Shown here one piece after another: positions 12,701 through 24,320 of a DNA stretch of 64,000 nt. A program made the translations under genes and the position numbers. Each line of letters opens with the position of its first letter. Position 1 is the first letter of the stretch. The DNA is from Paraphysomonas bandaiensis. Its lineage: Eukaryota; Chrysophyceae. The DNA lies in contig CBFFRP010000354.1 in assembly GCA_965644295.1 (NCBI GenBank), forward strand, positions 124,001-188,000. The letters are read 5' to 3'. The notes under the pieces were generated by a model that made no database searches, had not been told where the DNA came from, and saw only the letters and a program-made list of their open reading frames with translations.

Positions 12701-15020
12701 CATCTGGCCCTATGTCCAAGTACGTACAGGCATCCATTGCATTGTACACACGACACTCATTCAACACACTTTGCCAAGACACATTAAAAGCCGACTCAAA
12801 CTTATCTTCGGGTATATCCAGTTCAGTAGGTTTCAGCATTACAGCTTTGGATCCTATCGCGTAATAATGCTGATCAATTAACTTATCTTTATCGATACTT
12901 TCCGCCATAATCTCCCCCTCTTTCACAATATCTATCTTTCTGAACTTTAGAAGTCCACGAACCAGATCGCGACATGCGGCAGACACATTAGCATGAGGCT
13001 TGATGAAAACAAATGCACTGTTATCGATGTGACCAGTGTACACAGACCGAGTAGAAAGAATTCGTCTATCATTGGTAATGTGGTATTCCCCATTTCCCTT
13101 CTTCGTTGGCTGATTTCGTCTGTCATCTGTCGATGTGCCAGTCGGAGCACTCTGCGTCTGTACAATGCAAGATGAATTCATGCCCTTGTTGTCGAGTTCA
13201 ACACTGCCACTTGAAACTTTAAAGTTACGCAAAAGCTCAAGTGCTTTCGCAACACAATTTCCACAATCCAGCTCCTCTAGAGTGTCAAAAACAGACCTAC
13301 CGTCGACAGAAGGATCAATACTCCACTGTTTTATTACCATATCCGTCACACCCGCGTCCAAGAGCTTCCGACCAAAGCTATCTTCACTCACCGCAACACC
13401 CAACCAGTTCATGCGCTCAGCAAGGGCCTCGAAAGGTGAAGCACTAGCATGTACTCCATTGTCCCCTGTATTCGGTGCCTTCGATAGACCAAGAGATCGC
13501 CAATCCGACATTATAATACCACGGATAGAATCTGATGGGGCTTGAGTGGGGTCTGTGCAACCCAAAACTTTGTTTCGAAAATCACTGAATGACAAGTCCG
13601 ACGAACTCCACTCCACACAGAAATAGTAGATCGACGAGCCAGGTTGCACAAACTTCGATCGCATGGACATGTAAAATCCATTTATCACGTATATAGCAGG
13701 CTTGTCTGGAATTGTGTCAATGTAGCCGCAATAAAACCCACCACCAAGTTTCACAAGCTTGCCCTCACCTTTTGCTTTCGCCCAGGCTATATCCAATTCA
13801 TCTGGCCCTATGTCCAAGTACGTACAGGCATCCATTGCATTGTACACACGACACTCATTCAACACACTTTGCCAAGACACATTAAAAGCCGACTCAAACT
13901 TATCTTCGGGTATATCCAGTTCAGTAGGTTTCAGCATTACAGCTTTGGATCCTATCGCGTAATAATGCTGATCAATTAACTTATCTTTATCGATACTTTC
14001 CGCCATAATCTCCCCCTCTTTCACAATATCTATCTTTCTGTTCTTTAGAAGTCCACGAACCAGATCGCGACATGCGGCAGACACATTAGCATGAGGCTTG
14101 ATGAAAACAAATGCGCTATTGTCAGGGACTGGATTACATTGCTGGGTGATTATTTTATCTCCAGTTTCGCATGGAATAGGTATAATTTCGAAGTGAGCGA
14201 CGTTCTCATTGCATTCATTGTATCCAGAAAATTTGTCGTCATCTGAAATTATAGCAGTTGGACTATCTAAATTTTCGCTGTTATCAAAGTATTCCCAGGC
14301 GGGGTCTTCCACATACATTTTCGCAGAATCCGAACGAATACGAACATGCATCACATCTTCCAACCCAGCTTCATTATTATTACATATATCACTCTGGCTA
14401 CCACGGAGTGGATTAGTATACTTGAACTCGCTACCCTCATCTGTGTGGTATTCGCCGAAACTGACCACCGCACTGTCGTCAGACCTCGGTGAACTACCAA
14501 AACTTGCCCCAGCTGTACGTAATTCATTGTGATCAGATTGTTCGCCTTCCTTTTTTGGCTTTTCAGGCTCACTACGTACTGACTTTTTGAAAACTGAAGT
14601 AATGTTGGCAAACGTTTCAACGAAACGAGCACTGACAGACTTTGTTTTCTTAGTTTCCACTTCACCATCACATATTTGGTGTCCATCTTTGACTTCGGCC
14701 CCAAATTTAGATGTCATAGCAGTAACTTCTTCTTTGTTTAAGCCAAAATCATACAATTTGTCGGGATCGTTCGTACATACATTACATATATCATCTGATG
14801 AACGAGAAGTTAATACAATCACATCAAATAATAATAATAATAACCAACCATAATTTTTAATATCTGATAAAACAAATGATTTCGCATAATAATGACATCG
14901 TTCATCATTTTGAAGGACAAGAGATATAATGGATAATACTTCCGCTTCTGCTCGACGCCTTTGAAGCATTAAACTTCCTCTTGCCCTACGTTTGGGTTCG
15001 TTTTCTTCAGTAGTAGACAT
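9730..15020 (-). CDS. Fusion of three NDPK-like domains with a manganese-dependent (family II) inorganic pyrophosphatase
   Basis: Two exons, 10190-15020 and 9730-10139, with a 50-nt GT-AG intron; total 1746 aa. Residues 1-300 are charged and unrecognised. NDPK-like modules start near residues 301, 667 and 1033, each opening NSAFVFIKPHANVSAACRDL and containing a possible active-site region NGVHASASPFEAL with the histidine expected in nucleoside diphosphate kinases. From about 1420 the DHH part shows GHLVTDLDSI (His1426), LVDHQQMSQ, GVIDHH (1510-1512) and ILSDTLNL. The DHHA2 part lies in exon 2 and has SRKKDFVPAL. These are the metal- and substrate-binding motifs of family II pyrophosphatases, which hydrolyse pyrophosphate to phosphate. 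Such enzymes are mainly prokaryotic and occur in some protists. A possible function is coupling NTP exchange with pyrophosphate removal, which is inference. The central 3 kb is a recent tandem duplication (separate entry). Confidence 0.9.
11163..14118 (-). repeat. 1,098-bp in-frame tandem repeat, about 2.7 copies
   Basis: Units at about 11163-12260, 12261-13358 and 13359-14118 (partial) are almost identical; I noticed only a few substitutions, for example at 12009/13107 and near 13390 and 13647. The period is 366 codons, so the NDPK-like module is repeated in frame. Identity breaks at the junction with the pyrophosphatase (below 11163) and with the N-terminal region (above 14118). Confidence 0.95.
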
Positions 15021-15587
15021 TAAAATCTATTAAGAGAGAGGAATAGGAAAGTGAGTATATCTGGGGATATCTCTATGGTACAATAATTGGGGTGTAGTGT
15101 TTAATGTATATATGTATGGTATGTCTAAAATGCTGGTTGGCTTCGATGTTCTATACGAAATAGCCACATAGTAAATACGTTGCATACAGCAGCAGTTTTC
15201 CTCTATTACAATATCTAAAAATATCGGTTTATAGAGATCTGGATATAAAACCCAGTTTTTTTTACATAATATGTGTAATATATGGTAGAAAAGGACAAAG
15301 AATTCCTATCCGCATATCCAATAAAGGAGTGTGGTACTGTAGTAGTCCACCAGTACCTCGTACAGTGTACTCTTTGTAGCCATGTATTGTAGTACAGCAG
15401 TACACACTTAAACAGTACACACGTCCATTGCAATAAACACTATACTGTCCTGTCCTTTCATTTTCTATCAAGTTAATCATTACTCTAGTATACTCCTGTC
15501 ATATCCTCATTGTATGATAAAGACGAGAGGTAAAAGTACATGATACAGTTCGTATAGCTTGAGTACTATCTATATCCATCTTCTACC
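15021..15587. promoter_or_regulatory. Divergent intergenic region (pyrophosphatase fusion / PPR-methyltransferase)
   Basis: 567-bp 5'-5' interval. It is rich in GTAC/TACAG words, including TACAGCAGTA at 15393-15402, which also occurs in two other divergent intervals. No defined core promoter was identified. Confidence 0.45.
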
Positions 15588-18129
15588 ATGAGTTCCAGAC
15601 AGGCTATTGAAAGTAAGATTCAGGAACAAGCAGAGCGATTGGAGCGACTCGTAAACCCAGAAGACAAAAGAATAAAGAAAAGAATCTTACAAAATTTAGG
15701 TAAATTAAAGAAACAGTTAGCACAGTTGGGAGATACAGATGAGGAAGCTGAGAAAGAGAAGACCTCACAAGATATCGAGAACAATGAGTCCAAACCCCTT
15801 ACTAAGAAACAAGCGAAACTTAAAATTAAAATTATTAACAAAGAAATAGCTGATTATGCTTTAAAGAAGCAATTGAAGTCTGCAAAGAAACGTTTTGACT
15901 GGGCAATTAGGAAAGGATTGAAGCCTGGTATTGATAGATAGTTTATACAGTCAATAGTAACTGACGCATTGATTTACAGATGTACACACTTATACCAATC
16001 TGCTGAATACTTATGTTCGATGCAAAAATATTGCGGGAGCGGAAGGTGTTTGGAAGTCTATGATTTTAGCCGGAGTGGAGCCGAATGTTGTGACTTACAC
16101 CAACCTTATCCGTGGTTATTGTGAAGTCGGTAAAGTTGCCATGGCGAAGGAGCTATTAATTAGTATGTTAAGTGGAAAAACTCAAGATTCTACACGTGTC
16201 CCCCCTGTTCCTAACGTGCGTACGCTAAATACTTTTTTGCGTGGTTGTGTGCGCGTGGGCGCGGTGCGAGACGCAGTAGAGGCCTTTGAGAAGTTTAGAG
16301 AACGGAAAGCGACCAATGCTCCATGCCCAGAAAATTCGACTCCACATGATCCTAATGAGGCGTCATTCGAGTATGTTATCTCACTTCTTTGCCGAGCACT
16401 AGATCTTGCCCCTGCCATGAAATTAGCGGAGGAGTTTATGGTTCTGTTTGCCGATAACAGGGTGGTGACCGATCTTCTTGCAACTGCCGAAATTGACTCA
16501 GCCCCCCCTCTTCACTTGGAGAGCATGCCTGTGGTACAACTCTATAGGCAGAGAGAGATTCATGCTGATGCTGTTCTTCATGCCGCAGCCATATTCAGCA
16601 ACCTCGCCCGAGCATTGGCACTGCTTCGACGGTGTGACCAATGCACTTGGTGTCTTCTGGCTGCTGAGGAGTGTCTACGCGCGTGCCAAAGTGCATCAGT
16701 GCGCTTAGCCATGCAGAGCCATCGTGATGACGGCAAGTCCCACGATCGAGATGCTTCTGTTGGTCTGTTTATGCAACACAGGAAGTCTGAGTTGGCGAGA
16801 GAGTGTGGGGTGGTACGTTCGTACAACAGTATTTCGGTGGCGCCTATGGAGCCTGCAGGGACCCTTCTTAACGATCCAAACAAGTCACTGGGTTTGATGG
16901 CATGTTACTGCCGCCTGCTGTTGCTTTTAGACGTGCCATCCTCCTCCATCAGTGGAGAAGAATGGCGGAGTGAACTATTGACTAGCATGCTTACCTATCT
17001 CGGAGATGCTTTTGGTTTGAATCGATGCAAATCCTTGCCCTATGAAAAAGCTAAGGCGGAGGTCATGCAGCGTATTATCAAGTCCATTCAACCCACGAAG
17101 GAGGAAGGTACCACTAGCTCTGGATACTGCATTGACTTCAGTGCCCTGCTACAACAAGTGCACGATCCAGAAAGCTCCGAAATGAGCTGTGCAACAGAGC
17201 ACATGAAAGAAAAGAAACGGTCCCGAGGATCCGCTGGTGGTGTTAGCAAGAGATCTCGGTCTGAGGAGAATACTGTGTCCGTGAAAATGGAAATATGCTC
17301 GGGATCGGGTGAGTGGGTAGTAGAGCAGGCGATTGCAGATCAGAAGCGACGGGAGGCCCTACTCCGATCTGGAGGGAGTGCCGACGAAACCCTGTGGGTC
17401 GCACTTGAAGTCAGGGTTGACCGGGTGCACCAGACCTTCTCCCAGGCAGTACTACGGGGCGCAGAAACGAATTTAGCCATCATTGGGGGTGATGCGGGCG
17501 TCGTACTTCCAACTTTTGTGCCCTCGGGATGCCTGTCGACAATTTTTGTGAACCACCCCGAACCTCCCGAGAGGACATCCGGAGGTGAAGATATGTCACA
17601 AGGTAGCCATCTTCTGACAGGTACTCATGCCATGCTGGAAAAACTTATATATGTTAATATGATGTGAATAGCGAGCTTCTTCTTGGAAATGCACCGCGTG
17701 CTACGTAGGGGGGGAATGATCACCATTGTGTCGGACAACCGACTTTACACAAATGCCCTTGCGAAATGTATCGACGGCCTTAACTCTGGCCCTGGAGGTA
17801 TACTTTTCTCCTCGGGGCCTGGATCAGTCAACGAGTCGAATTCTGGCAGTGTTGCTCCTGCAAGAAACAATCCTTCATTCGACGATGCATGCTCTGATAC
17901 TGCGAGCAGTGATAGCGATGATGTTGAAGTGAAGCGCTCGAATTGTCCTACTTCGGAATGCAGTGTGGAAAGGAGTGCGGAAAGTAGTTCAATAAAAGTG
18001 TATAGCGGCAATCCAGGAGAGGAAGGTGGTCATTTAGATGTTGAGGAGAAATCATCGTACTTCAGCAGAATGTGGAAAAATGGTAACAAGTCTCGTATAT
18101 GGCATTTAATTTTAGTCAAGTGCTCTTGA
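15588..18129 (+). CDS. PPR-repeat protein fused to a TrmB-like (tRNA guanine-N7) methyltransferase domain
   Basis: Three exons, 15588-15927, 15980-17620 and 17672-18129, with introns of 52 and 51 nt and frame kept; 812 aa. The N terminus is a Lys/Glu-rich, probably coiled segment. Around the first junction it reads KGLKPDVHTYTNLLNTYVRC, then GVEPNVVTYTNLIRGYCEVG, which are classic PPR units that bind RNA base by base. The C-terminal part (about 550-812) carries MEICSGSGEWVVEQA as SAM motif I, IFVNHPEPPE matching the TrmB F(V)NxPxPP signature, then LLTASFFLEMHRVLRRGG and ITIVSDNRLYTNAL. It ends SRMWKNGNKSRIWHL. The two parts form one continuous reading frame, so this is a true fusion. Targeting is unclear; PPR proteins usually act in organelles. 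Function as an RNA-guided or tRNA methyltransferase is inference. Confidence 0.85.
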
Positions 18130-18675
18130 CAGCCCCACGATGTTAGTATGTTAGGTTGACATATTTACTATTGGTTGTATTGCGCCTATGTTAAATTCAA
18201 ATCTAGTTTTTGTTCTTCGAAATGTACGTTATATTTTACGTATCTTACCACCATTGTTATACATCAGCGAGCTCTAATTAATTCGAATTCAAACTATAAT
18301 AGTGCCTGTTTATTGAGCAGTACCATTGTACTGATCAATTGACCTTGACCAATGATATTGAATTATTCCGATTGTTTGTAATAGCAGTCCGAAATAGACT
18401 CCTTCTGTCATACGAGTTGCTGTAAGTAACCCCACCCCTCTACACAATATACAAGTACATCATATTAAATATATGCAGACATACAGTGCTATAAGAAGAT
18501 AAGAAGGGCTCATATTATAAACAGGGCTCAACTGCCAGTTTTAGTTTAGTAGATTTAAATATGACCCGCATAGAATACATACACCATATGACTCTACTAA
18601 AAATCATGAAGATAGCAGATGTCAGGTATATGAGCATTCTGCTTGTTCACTGTGTTTGCTTTGAGTGACAGAGCG
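18130..18675. other. Intergenic spacer
   Basis: AT-rich 3' flank of the PPR-methyltransferase gene. No coding or RNA feature recognised. Confidence 0.5.
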
Positions 18676-18768
18676 AAAGTGATTGCACCTTGGACTTGCG
18701 GTGACACACAAGCAGCTTTCGTTAAGCACTGACTCTTAAATGCCTGTTGCTAATAACAACAGGTTTAC
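18676..18768 (+). repeat. Degenerate retroelement tail
   Basis: Contains GATTGCACCTTGGACTTGCG, then ACACACAAGCAGCTTTCGT and TGCCTGTTGCTAATAA, in the order of the conserved tail at 26650-26840, with small deletions. It lies in a convergent interval. Confidence 0.7.
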
Positions 18769-18900
18769 GACGAGAAATATGTAGTGATTGGTATGAAAGA
18801 CATTGGAAATGCAGGCAACTATTGCCAATAATTACCAGTTAATTACAATACTAATAATAGGATCGTTGGTTAGTAATAGTAATTATTTTTGGCTACCTCT

Positions 18901-18930
18901 CACCAATTAGTTGTTACGCAAGCTTGGTAC
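18901..18930. repeat. hAT-type terminal inverted repeat remnant
   Basis: CCAATTAGTTGTTACGCAAG resembles the right terminal repeat of the hAT element ending at 27220 (CCAATTGATTGTTACGCAAG). I found no partner end, so this is a solo or decayed copy. Confidence 0.5.
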
Positions 18931-19005
18931 GTAGGAGTAGTGGAAATAATATTCAAGTATTACAAGAAATAATTAATAATGAGTAAATTTATAGCAGAAA
19001 ACTTG

Positions 19006-19860
19006 TTAAAAATGGTGGTGTGCAAATATTAGGCATTCGCGGGCGGATGTGATCATGGAAATAAGCCGAGGAGCACATGAGAAGGCAATTGTCTGAACTC
19101 CCCTCTCCGGCTCCTCATAATACCATATGCGCTTCATCCCCGGCTGATTCTCCACACTCTCCACAATCCCTGGCCTCTGTGAGGAACCAGCGACATATCG
19201 GTCTGAATATCTGGAAAAACCTGGCATCACAGGAATTCGAAGCTTACCGGGAACTACAACGTTGGAGCGAGTAAACTTCTTTCGGCAACGGGCCTCTTCC
19301 AACAATCTGAACGCCACCATTGGCCTCCCTCTCCGTATCGGCCATGTGCATTTAGTACTTCCCGCATGAAGCGCTTATAACGTCAAGGTCTACTCCGTAT
19401 CCAAATCGGTCCAAAAGATCAAAACTCGAGGCCATATTCTCGCGGTCAACGCTGTTTCAAATATGGTTCTGGGTACCGCAAAGGAGGAAATTCATATCCA
19501 TAATGGTGTCCTCCAGCTTGGCGTAGTTGAAGGGTCTTATGGAGTAGCAGCAAAACGATGACACATCTTCGGTACTGCCAAAATCTAACCCAAGAATATC
19601 CCGGAGCTTTGTCCTATCGTCGATTAGAGTGTACAATACGACACCATATTTTTCCAGTGTGGCTTCTTTCTTGTTGTGGAGGTGACACCCCTCAACAAGG
19701 CAACCTGATATACATAGATATTATAAATCGTACACAAATACACCAGTAGAGAAGCACAGATAAACACATATCTAGCCCTCCTCCACAGTGTAGACGCACC
19801 GTAAAGGTAGAAGCTTAACCCCAGTTTCATATCTTCGGCCAATTCCCTCTCTAGTCATAG
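19006..19860 (-). pseudogene. Possible decayed protein-coding gene
   Basis: On the minus strand one frame reads continuously through several stops and one intron-like piece. The fragments are EGIGRRYETGVKLLPLRC, CLVEGCHLHNKKEATLEKYG, IDDRTKLRDILGLDFG, FNYAKLEDTIMDMNF, a stop, then SSFDLLDRFGYGVDLDVIS, another stop, then a part ending SARECLIFAHHHF. Codon-like composition despite in-frame stops suggests a former gene. I do not recognise the family. Its position fits the minus-strand partner expected from the divergent layout. Alternatives are chance open frames or unrecognised introns. Confidence 0.35.
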
Positions 19861-20469
19861 TTAGTATGCTTCCATCCTTCCTAGATACCTTTATCAGGCA
19901 AAGGTGAGTCTCCCAGTGATCGGAGTACACCATTCACTGCTATCTTATCAGGTACATAGTCAGGGGAAGATCCTCTGTTGTTGCAGCGTCACTATGGACT
20001 GGAAGATGACCCCAACAAGGGCTTGGATTGAGAGCTTACATTGCTACTGTTATGATCTTGTATAAATGTGCAACCTTATGTGAAATGCTTGACTGGATTT
20101 TGAGATCTTCTGAGATACAAACTTACAGTGTTGCTGTATGTAGTGGTGTGTGTATGGTCACATACTCTGTGTATATGACCAGTACAGCACTTTCCTACTT
20201 TAGGGTTTTTAGTGAAACACAAAACCGAGGATTTTTCCAATTTTAATACTCTACATATTGTGCTATTTCAGGTACTTTATATTCTTGAACAGGCAAAGTA
20301 TGATAATGGCTCTGAAGTCACTTCAATTCACTTCATATTCATGTCATTCTGTTGGTAGAGTATGTATGATATAGTGGGATATAGAGCATATGATGGTGTA
20401 TTATGAGTGTGGTTTGTTAAATACAATTAACCACATAGTAACATCTTCATAACTCATCTGTTTGAATCT
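19861..20469. other. Spacer upstream of the MBD/PHD gene
   Basis: AT-rich interval between the possible decayed gene and the MBD/PHD gene. It probably contains the MBD/PHD promoter; no specific motif recognised. Confidence 0.4.
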
Positions 20470-23400
20470 ATGAGTAACTCTGTGAGTGCATTGAATGCTG
20501 TTAGTATTACAGCAGCTATAAGACAGGGTCTAGAAACTCTATTACATATTCATAAAGCAGAGTGTGTAAAGCATCCATATATAGGGACTATATGTAAAGT
20601 TAAATGGAAGGGTGAATGGCATCATGGTCGTATTGTTGTATATGATTATCGACCACATAAATTTCTTTGTTTTTTATCACAAATACATTTAGCTGTATGG
20701 GCAGATTGGGGACCTAATAGCACTGATATATGTTTATTAAATGATGGGTTTGTAATTCATCAAGGACAACCATCACTTCATTATATATGCTCACCTTGTG
20801 CTAGAAAACTATTGGCTTCATCATATTTTGATGGTTGTAGAGGAAAATAGTCTTGTTGTATTCTAATTCTTTTCTTGGTAGGTGAATATGGAGAAGAGTT
20901 GGCATATGTGGAGGAGTTAGTTTCAGACCATTCCTCTATCTCTGCTACACCTACAGGGAAATTTGTCCCGTGCACGGAGTTGATAGTTTTCAGTCCAGAT
21001 TTACCAAAGCATCAAGGTGTAATCTGCGAGCAGAACAGAGTAAATTGCATACGGACGGTGTGTATAGCCCCCGTTATTGAACGACCAGTAATATATATTT
21101 TTAGATGGTCTCAGAGGAGAGGGTCAAATATATTGAGTCACAACGGTCTCGAACAAACTGCAGTGGAACGTCCTCAATTGCCTCGGCTACGTTATCGCAG
21201 CCATTTTCATTTGGACAGAATCAGCCGCGTTTAGCCAGGATAATCTTGAACCCTTCGACGAGTACGAATGTTTTTCGTTCAGCAATACCAACCGTACGAA
21301 CAAACGTAGTAGAGAAGCTAGAATCTAGCAACACTGAGGACTCTAGTACTCATCGTGTTACACATTCTGTACAGGATCCGCCGCACCTCAGAGAAAACTT
21401 CGTGACTAAGGATGCTACTGGATTTTCTAAGACTCCTGTGTATGTTCGTCAGGGGTGCCCTCTTCCCGGATGGACTAAAGAGGTTATTGTGCGTATGCAA
21501 GGTGATGGTGTTACTTCTCCTGGCACCCCATACCCCCAATATGTCCCTCCTGAAGGTGGCCGTAAACTCTACGACTCTTTTGACGTGCGGTCTTACCTCC
21601 AGGAGCATGACATGCCAACTGACCTTCTGGGAGCTTTTGATTTCCATCCAGTGTTTTGTCTGTGCCACAGGGTTGAAGATGACTTTTATATAGAGTGTGT
21701 AGCGGGGATAGCTGGATGTGGTGGATGGTTTCACCCTGGTTGTGCTGGGTGGGAGAAAAAAGAGTTACGAGCAGAGGAGAAGAAGTATGAAGGGGTGGTA
21801 TGTCCATTGTGTACCCGCTACTTGGAAAAGGACTCAGAAGCAGAGAAGCAATTCATTTCGAAGTGCGTTGGTCGAAATTATAATATTAATACTGCAGTCA
21901 TTGATATCTTTCTTGCTTTTTAGACTAGTAAAGAAGTGCGCTGCAGCAAAGGGACCACTTTACTCCACTACCGAGGTTGCCCTGCAAAGGTTAGGTTATG
22001 CTAGATACGTAAAACATATTCTGATAGGACTGTGACAGTATTCTAAATGGAAAATATCTTCGACTGGTTAATGTGGGCCAGTACTATGTCACATCTATCG
22101 CTATCGATGGGTGCCATACTTCGAAATCGACAACAGATGTTCGTAATGCGAAAGTGCGAAGAGAACCGCCTCTGTATTTTCATGGTCTTGGTAGAGATGC
22201 ACAAACGTTTTCGCAACCACATCGTGAGTGGGGAATAGTTGGATCTTCCAGAGCCCGTTCCTACAAGAAAAGGTGATAATTAAGTATTTTTCAGTGCGTA
22301 TAACTGACTGCATTATTCATTTACCGCTGTTCATTCCAGGATAAAGGCCAAAATAGGAAATGACTCGGGACGTTCTCGTATTGCCTCTTCCACAGACCCT
22401 TTGTCTTCGGTACAGGATACAGCTTCTTCACCTGAATCCATGCGAACGCTTTCCCACCCTGGTGAAAGTTTCCAATCCATAGTTTCCTTACCCTCCCTTC
22501 AGGAGATAAATAGTGATCCTGCACTAATCAAAGAGCCTTCAGAAGATCGGTTGCTACTCTCCAAAGGAGAGATACCTCTCGCCAGTACTAGTATGATGTC
22601 ACAGGCTAATAAGGGTAGCTCATCGAACGAATCTGCAGTAACCGGTTTGCCTGCTACGGTTTCTACCATACAACCTCAGTGGCAACCAACGTCACATCGG
22701 TTGGTGGCACCTTGTGTCGGTGATAGCACTTGTGCTCGTATATCCGGTAACGTGCCTCTGAAGTTAAAATTGCGGATGCCGCAAAAGGATCGCACTGGCC
22801 AACTTTCTTCGTGTGCGGATGCCCGGATACATGAAGAGGGCACAGAGACTGTAGAACAGGAGATTAATCATATGGATAACTCGCGGATGGTTAATGACGA
22901 CGGCGCTGATGATATTCCCATTGTTGGATCAACGCTGGCGCGTATCGAAGATATGACACCCTCATCAAGTAATGAAATTGTATCTGAAGACTATACAGCA
23001 CGTGCAGGAGATCCCAGTTATGCTGGTGCAGGTGTTCCAGTTCTTGCGGACGATATAACTGTTAATGCAAAATTATATATTGAAGACCAGAAATATAACG
23101 TGGTCGGAGGTGCGGACCAACAACAGAGTAGCGAAAGTAGCAATGGTAATTCCACAGTTACAAGTACATCTACGGATAACGTCATACCATGGTCAACAAC
23201 AGCTTGTAATGCCCCGCGAAAAGACGAGAAATGCGTGCGCATAGCCTCTTGGGAAGAGAGAAAATGGGTTCGTGTTTCAATTGTCGGTGGATGGAAGATA
23301 TTAAAGGCAGACGCTAGAAAGAATCGTAGGGCGAATCTGTCAAAAGGTGCAAATCCTGGAAAGCTAATAACTGGACTCATCAACAGTGCAAAGGTAAAAG

Positions 23401-24320
23401 AAACTCACTCTTCAACAGTTGATAATAAAGCTCCGTCCTTTGCGTTTCTTCCTTTTCTTGATGGAGGTGTCGGCCGCGTCACGATATTACCCGGCGAAAT
23501 GCAATCGCTGCAGAAATATAGAGATTCTCACTGCTCATTTTGCTTCGACCCTCTGCGCGGGACGATGACTTCGGGTGGTTTAGATGAGCGTAAGGAGGTT
23601 AATTGTGCGATATCGGGCGCGAGTGGTGCAGGGGAAAAGCGCAGTCGAACTGATAGCAGCAGCGATGCAGTCACTGCAACAGCAGATGTAGACGAAGCGA
23701 TATCTCTGACTGTAGGTGTGCTCGATTGTCTTCTACATAAGCACTGTGCTACGATAATGCAAGATGGGTATCTGCAGGCTATCATAAATGCATTGTGCGA
23801 GTATAATGTCATCAACGTTAGAGGTGCATTCCAGTATGATAGCAGATATACCGTTAGTTGTGACTTATGCGGGGGGACAGGCGGAATAATATACACGTTT
23901 GACATTTTACCAGAATCTAACTCAAAAGTTCCTCCACCTGATCAAACCTTGAAATGCTGGATGGGGCACCCGCTCTGCATGATGTGGCTAGCGCGGAGTG
24001 GTATGCTGTGCACCTCTAAAGTAGTTCAAGAATATATTCCTACATTGTTGGAAAGTAGTACGGAAAATACGGAGAATCCGTCTATACCACAGTTGAAAAT
24101 AGCGACTATGTCATCAGCGTTTGATAGACGATATGGCAAGTATAGGTGCTCGTTGTGCGGACGCCATGTAGGGTTGACCTCTAAATGTGCCGATCCAACT
24201 TGCGTTGTTCTTGCACACCATTTGTGTGTTTACATGGCTCAGGAGAATGACAGATGGTTTGTATCTACGGATTCTTCTTTATTTTATTGTCCATATCATG
24301 CACCAAATTTACCAGCGTAG
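20470..24320 (+). CDS. MBD, PHD-finger and extended-PHD chromatin protein
   Basis: Six exons: 20470-20833, 20882-21057, 21105-21862, 21924-21989, 22039-22272 and 22340-24320, with introns of 47-67 nt and phases that agree; 1192 aa. Residues about 30-105 resemble a Tudor-like fold (GTICKVKWKGEWHHGRI). At about 297-365 lies a methyl-CpG-binding-type domain (GCPLPGWTKEVIVRMQG, then YVPPEGGRKLYDS). It is followed directly by a PHD finger with the Cys4-His-Cys3 pattern (FCLCHRVEDDFYIEC, GWFHPGC, VCPLC). The long acidic Ser/Thr-rich middle is probably disordered. The C terminus is an extended PHD (CSLCGRHVGLTSKCADPTC, then HHLC and YCPYH). The set suggests a nuclear reader of methylated DNA and histone marks. 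The MBD call does not prove binding to methyl-CpG; the Tudor-like call is the weakest. Confidence 0.85.

Noticed and set aside
11448-13979. Three identical 111-codon plus-strand frames and other antisense frames
   Set aside because: They are antisense shadows of the tandem NDPK-like repeat.
11163-14118. CRISPR-like or satellite array
   Set aside because: Units are 1.1 kb and in-frame coding, with no short repeat-spacer structure.
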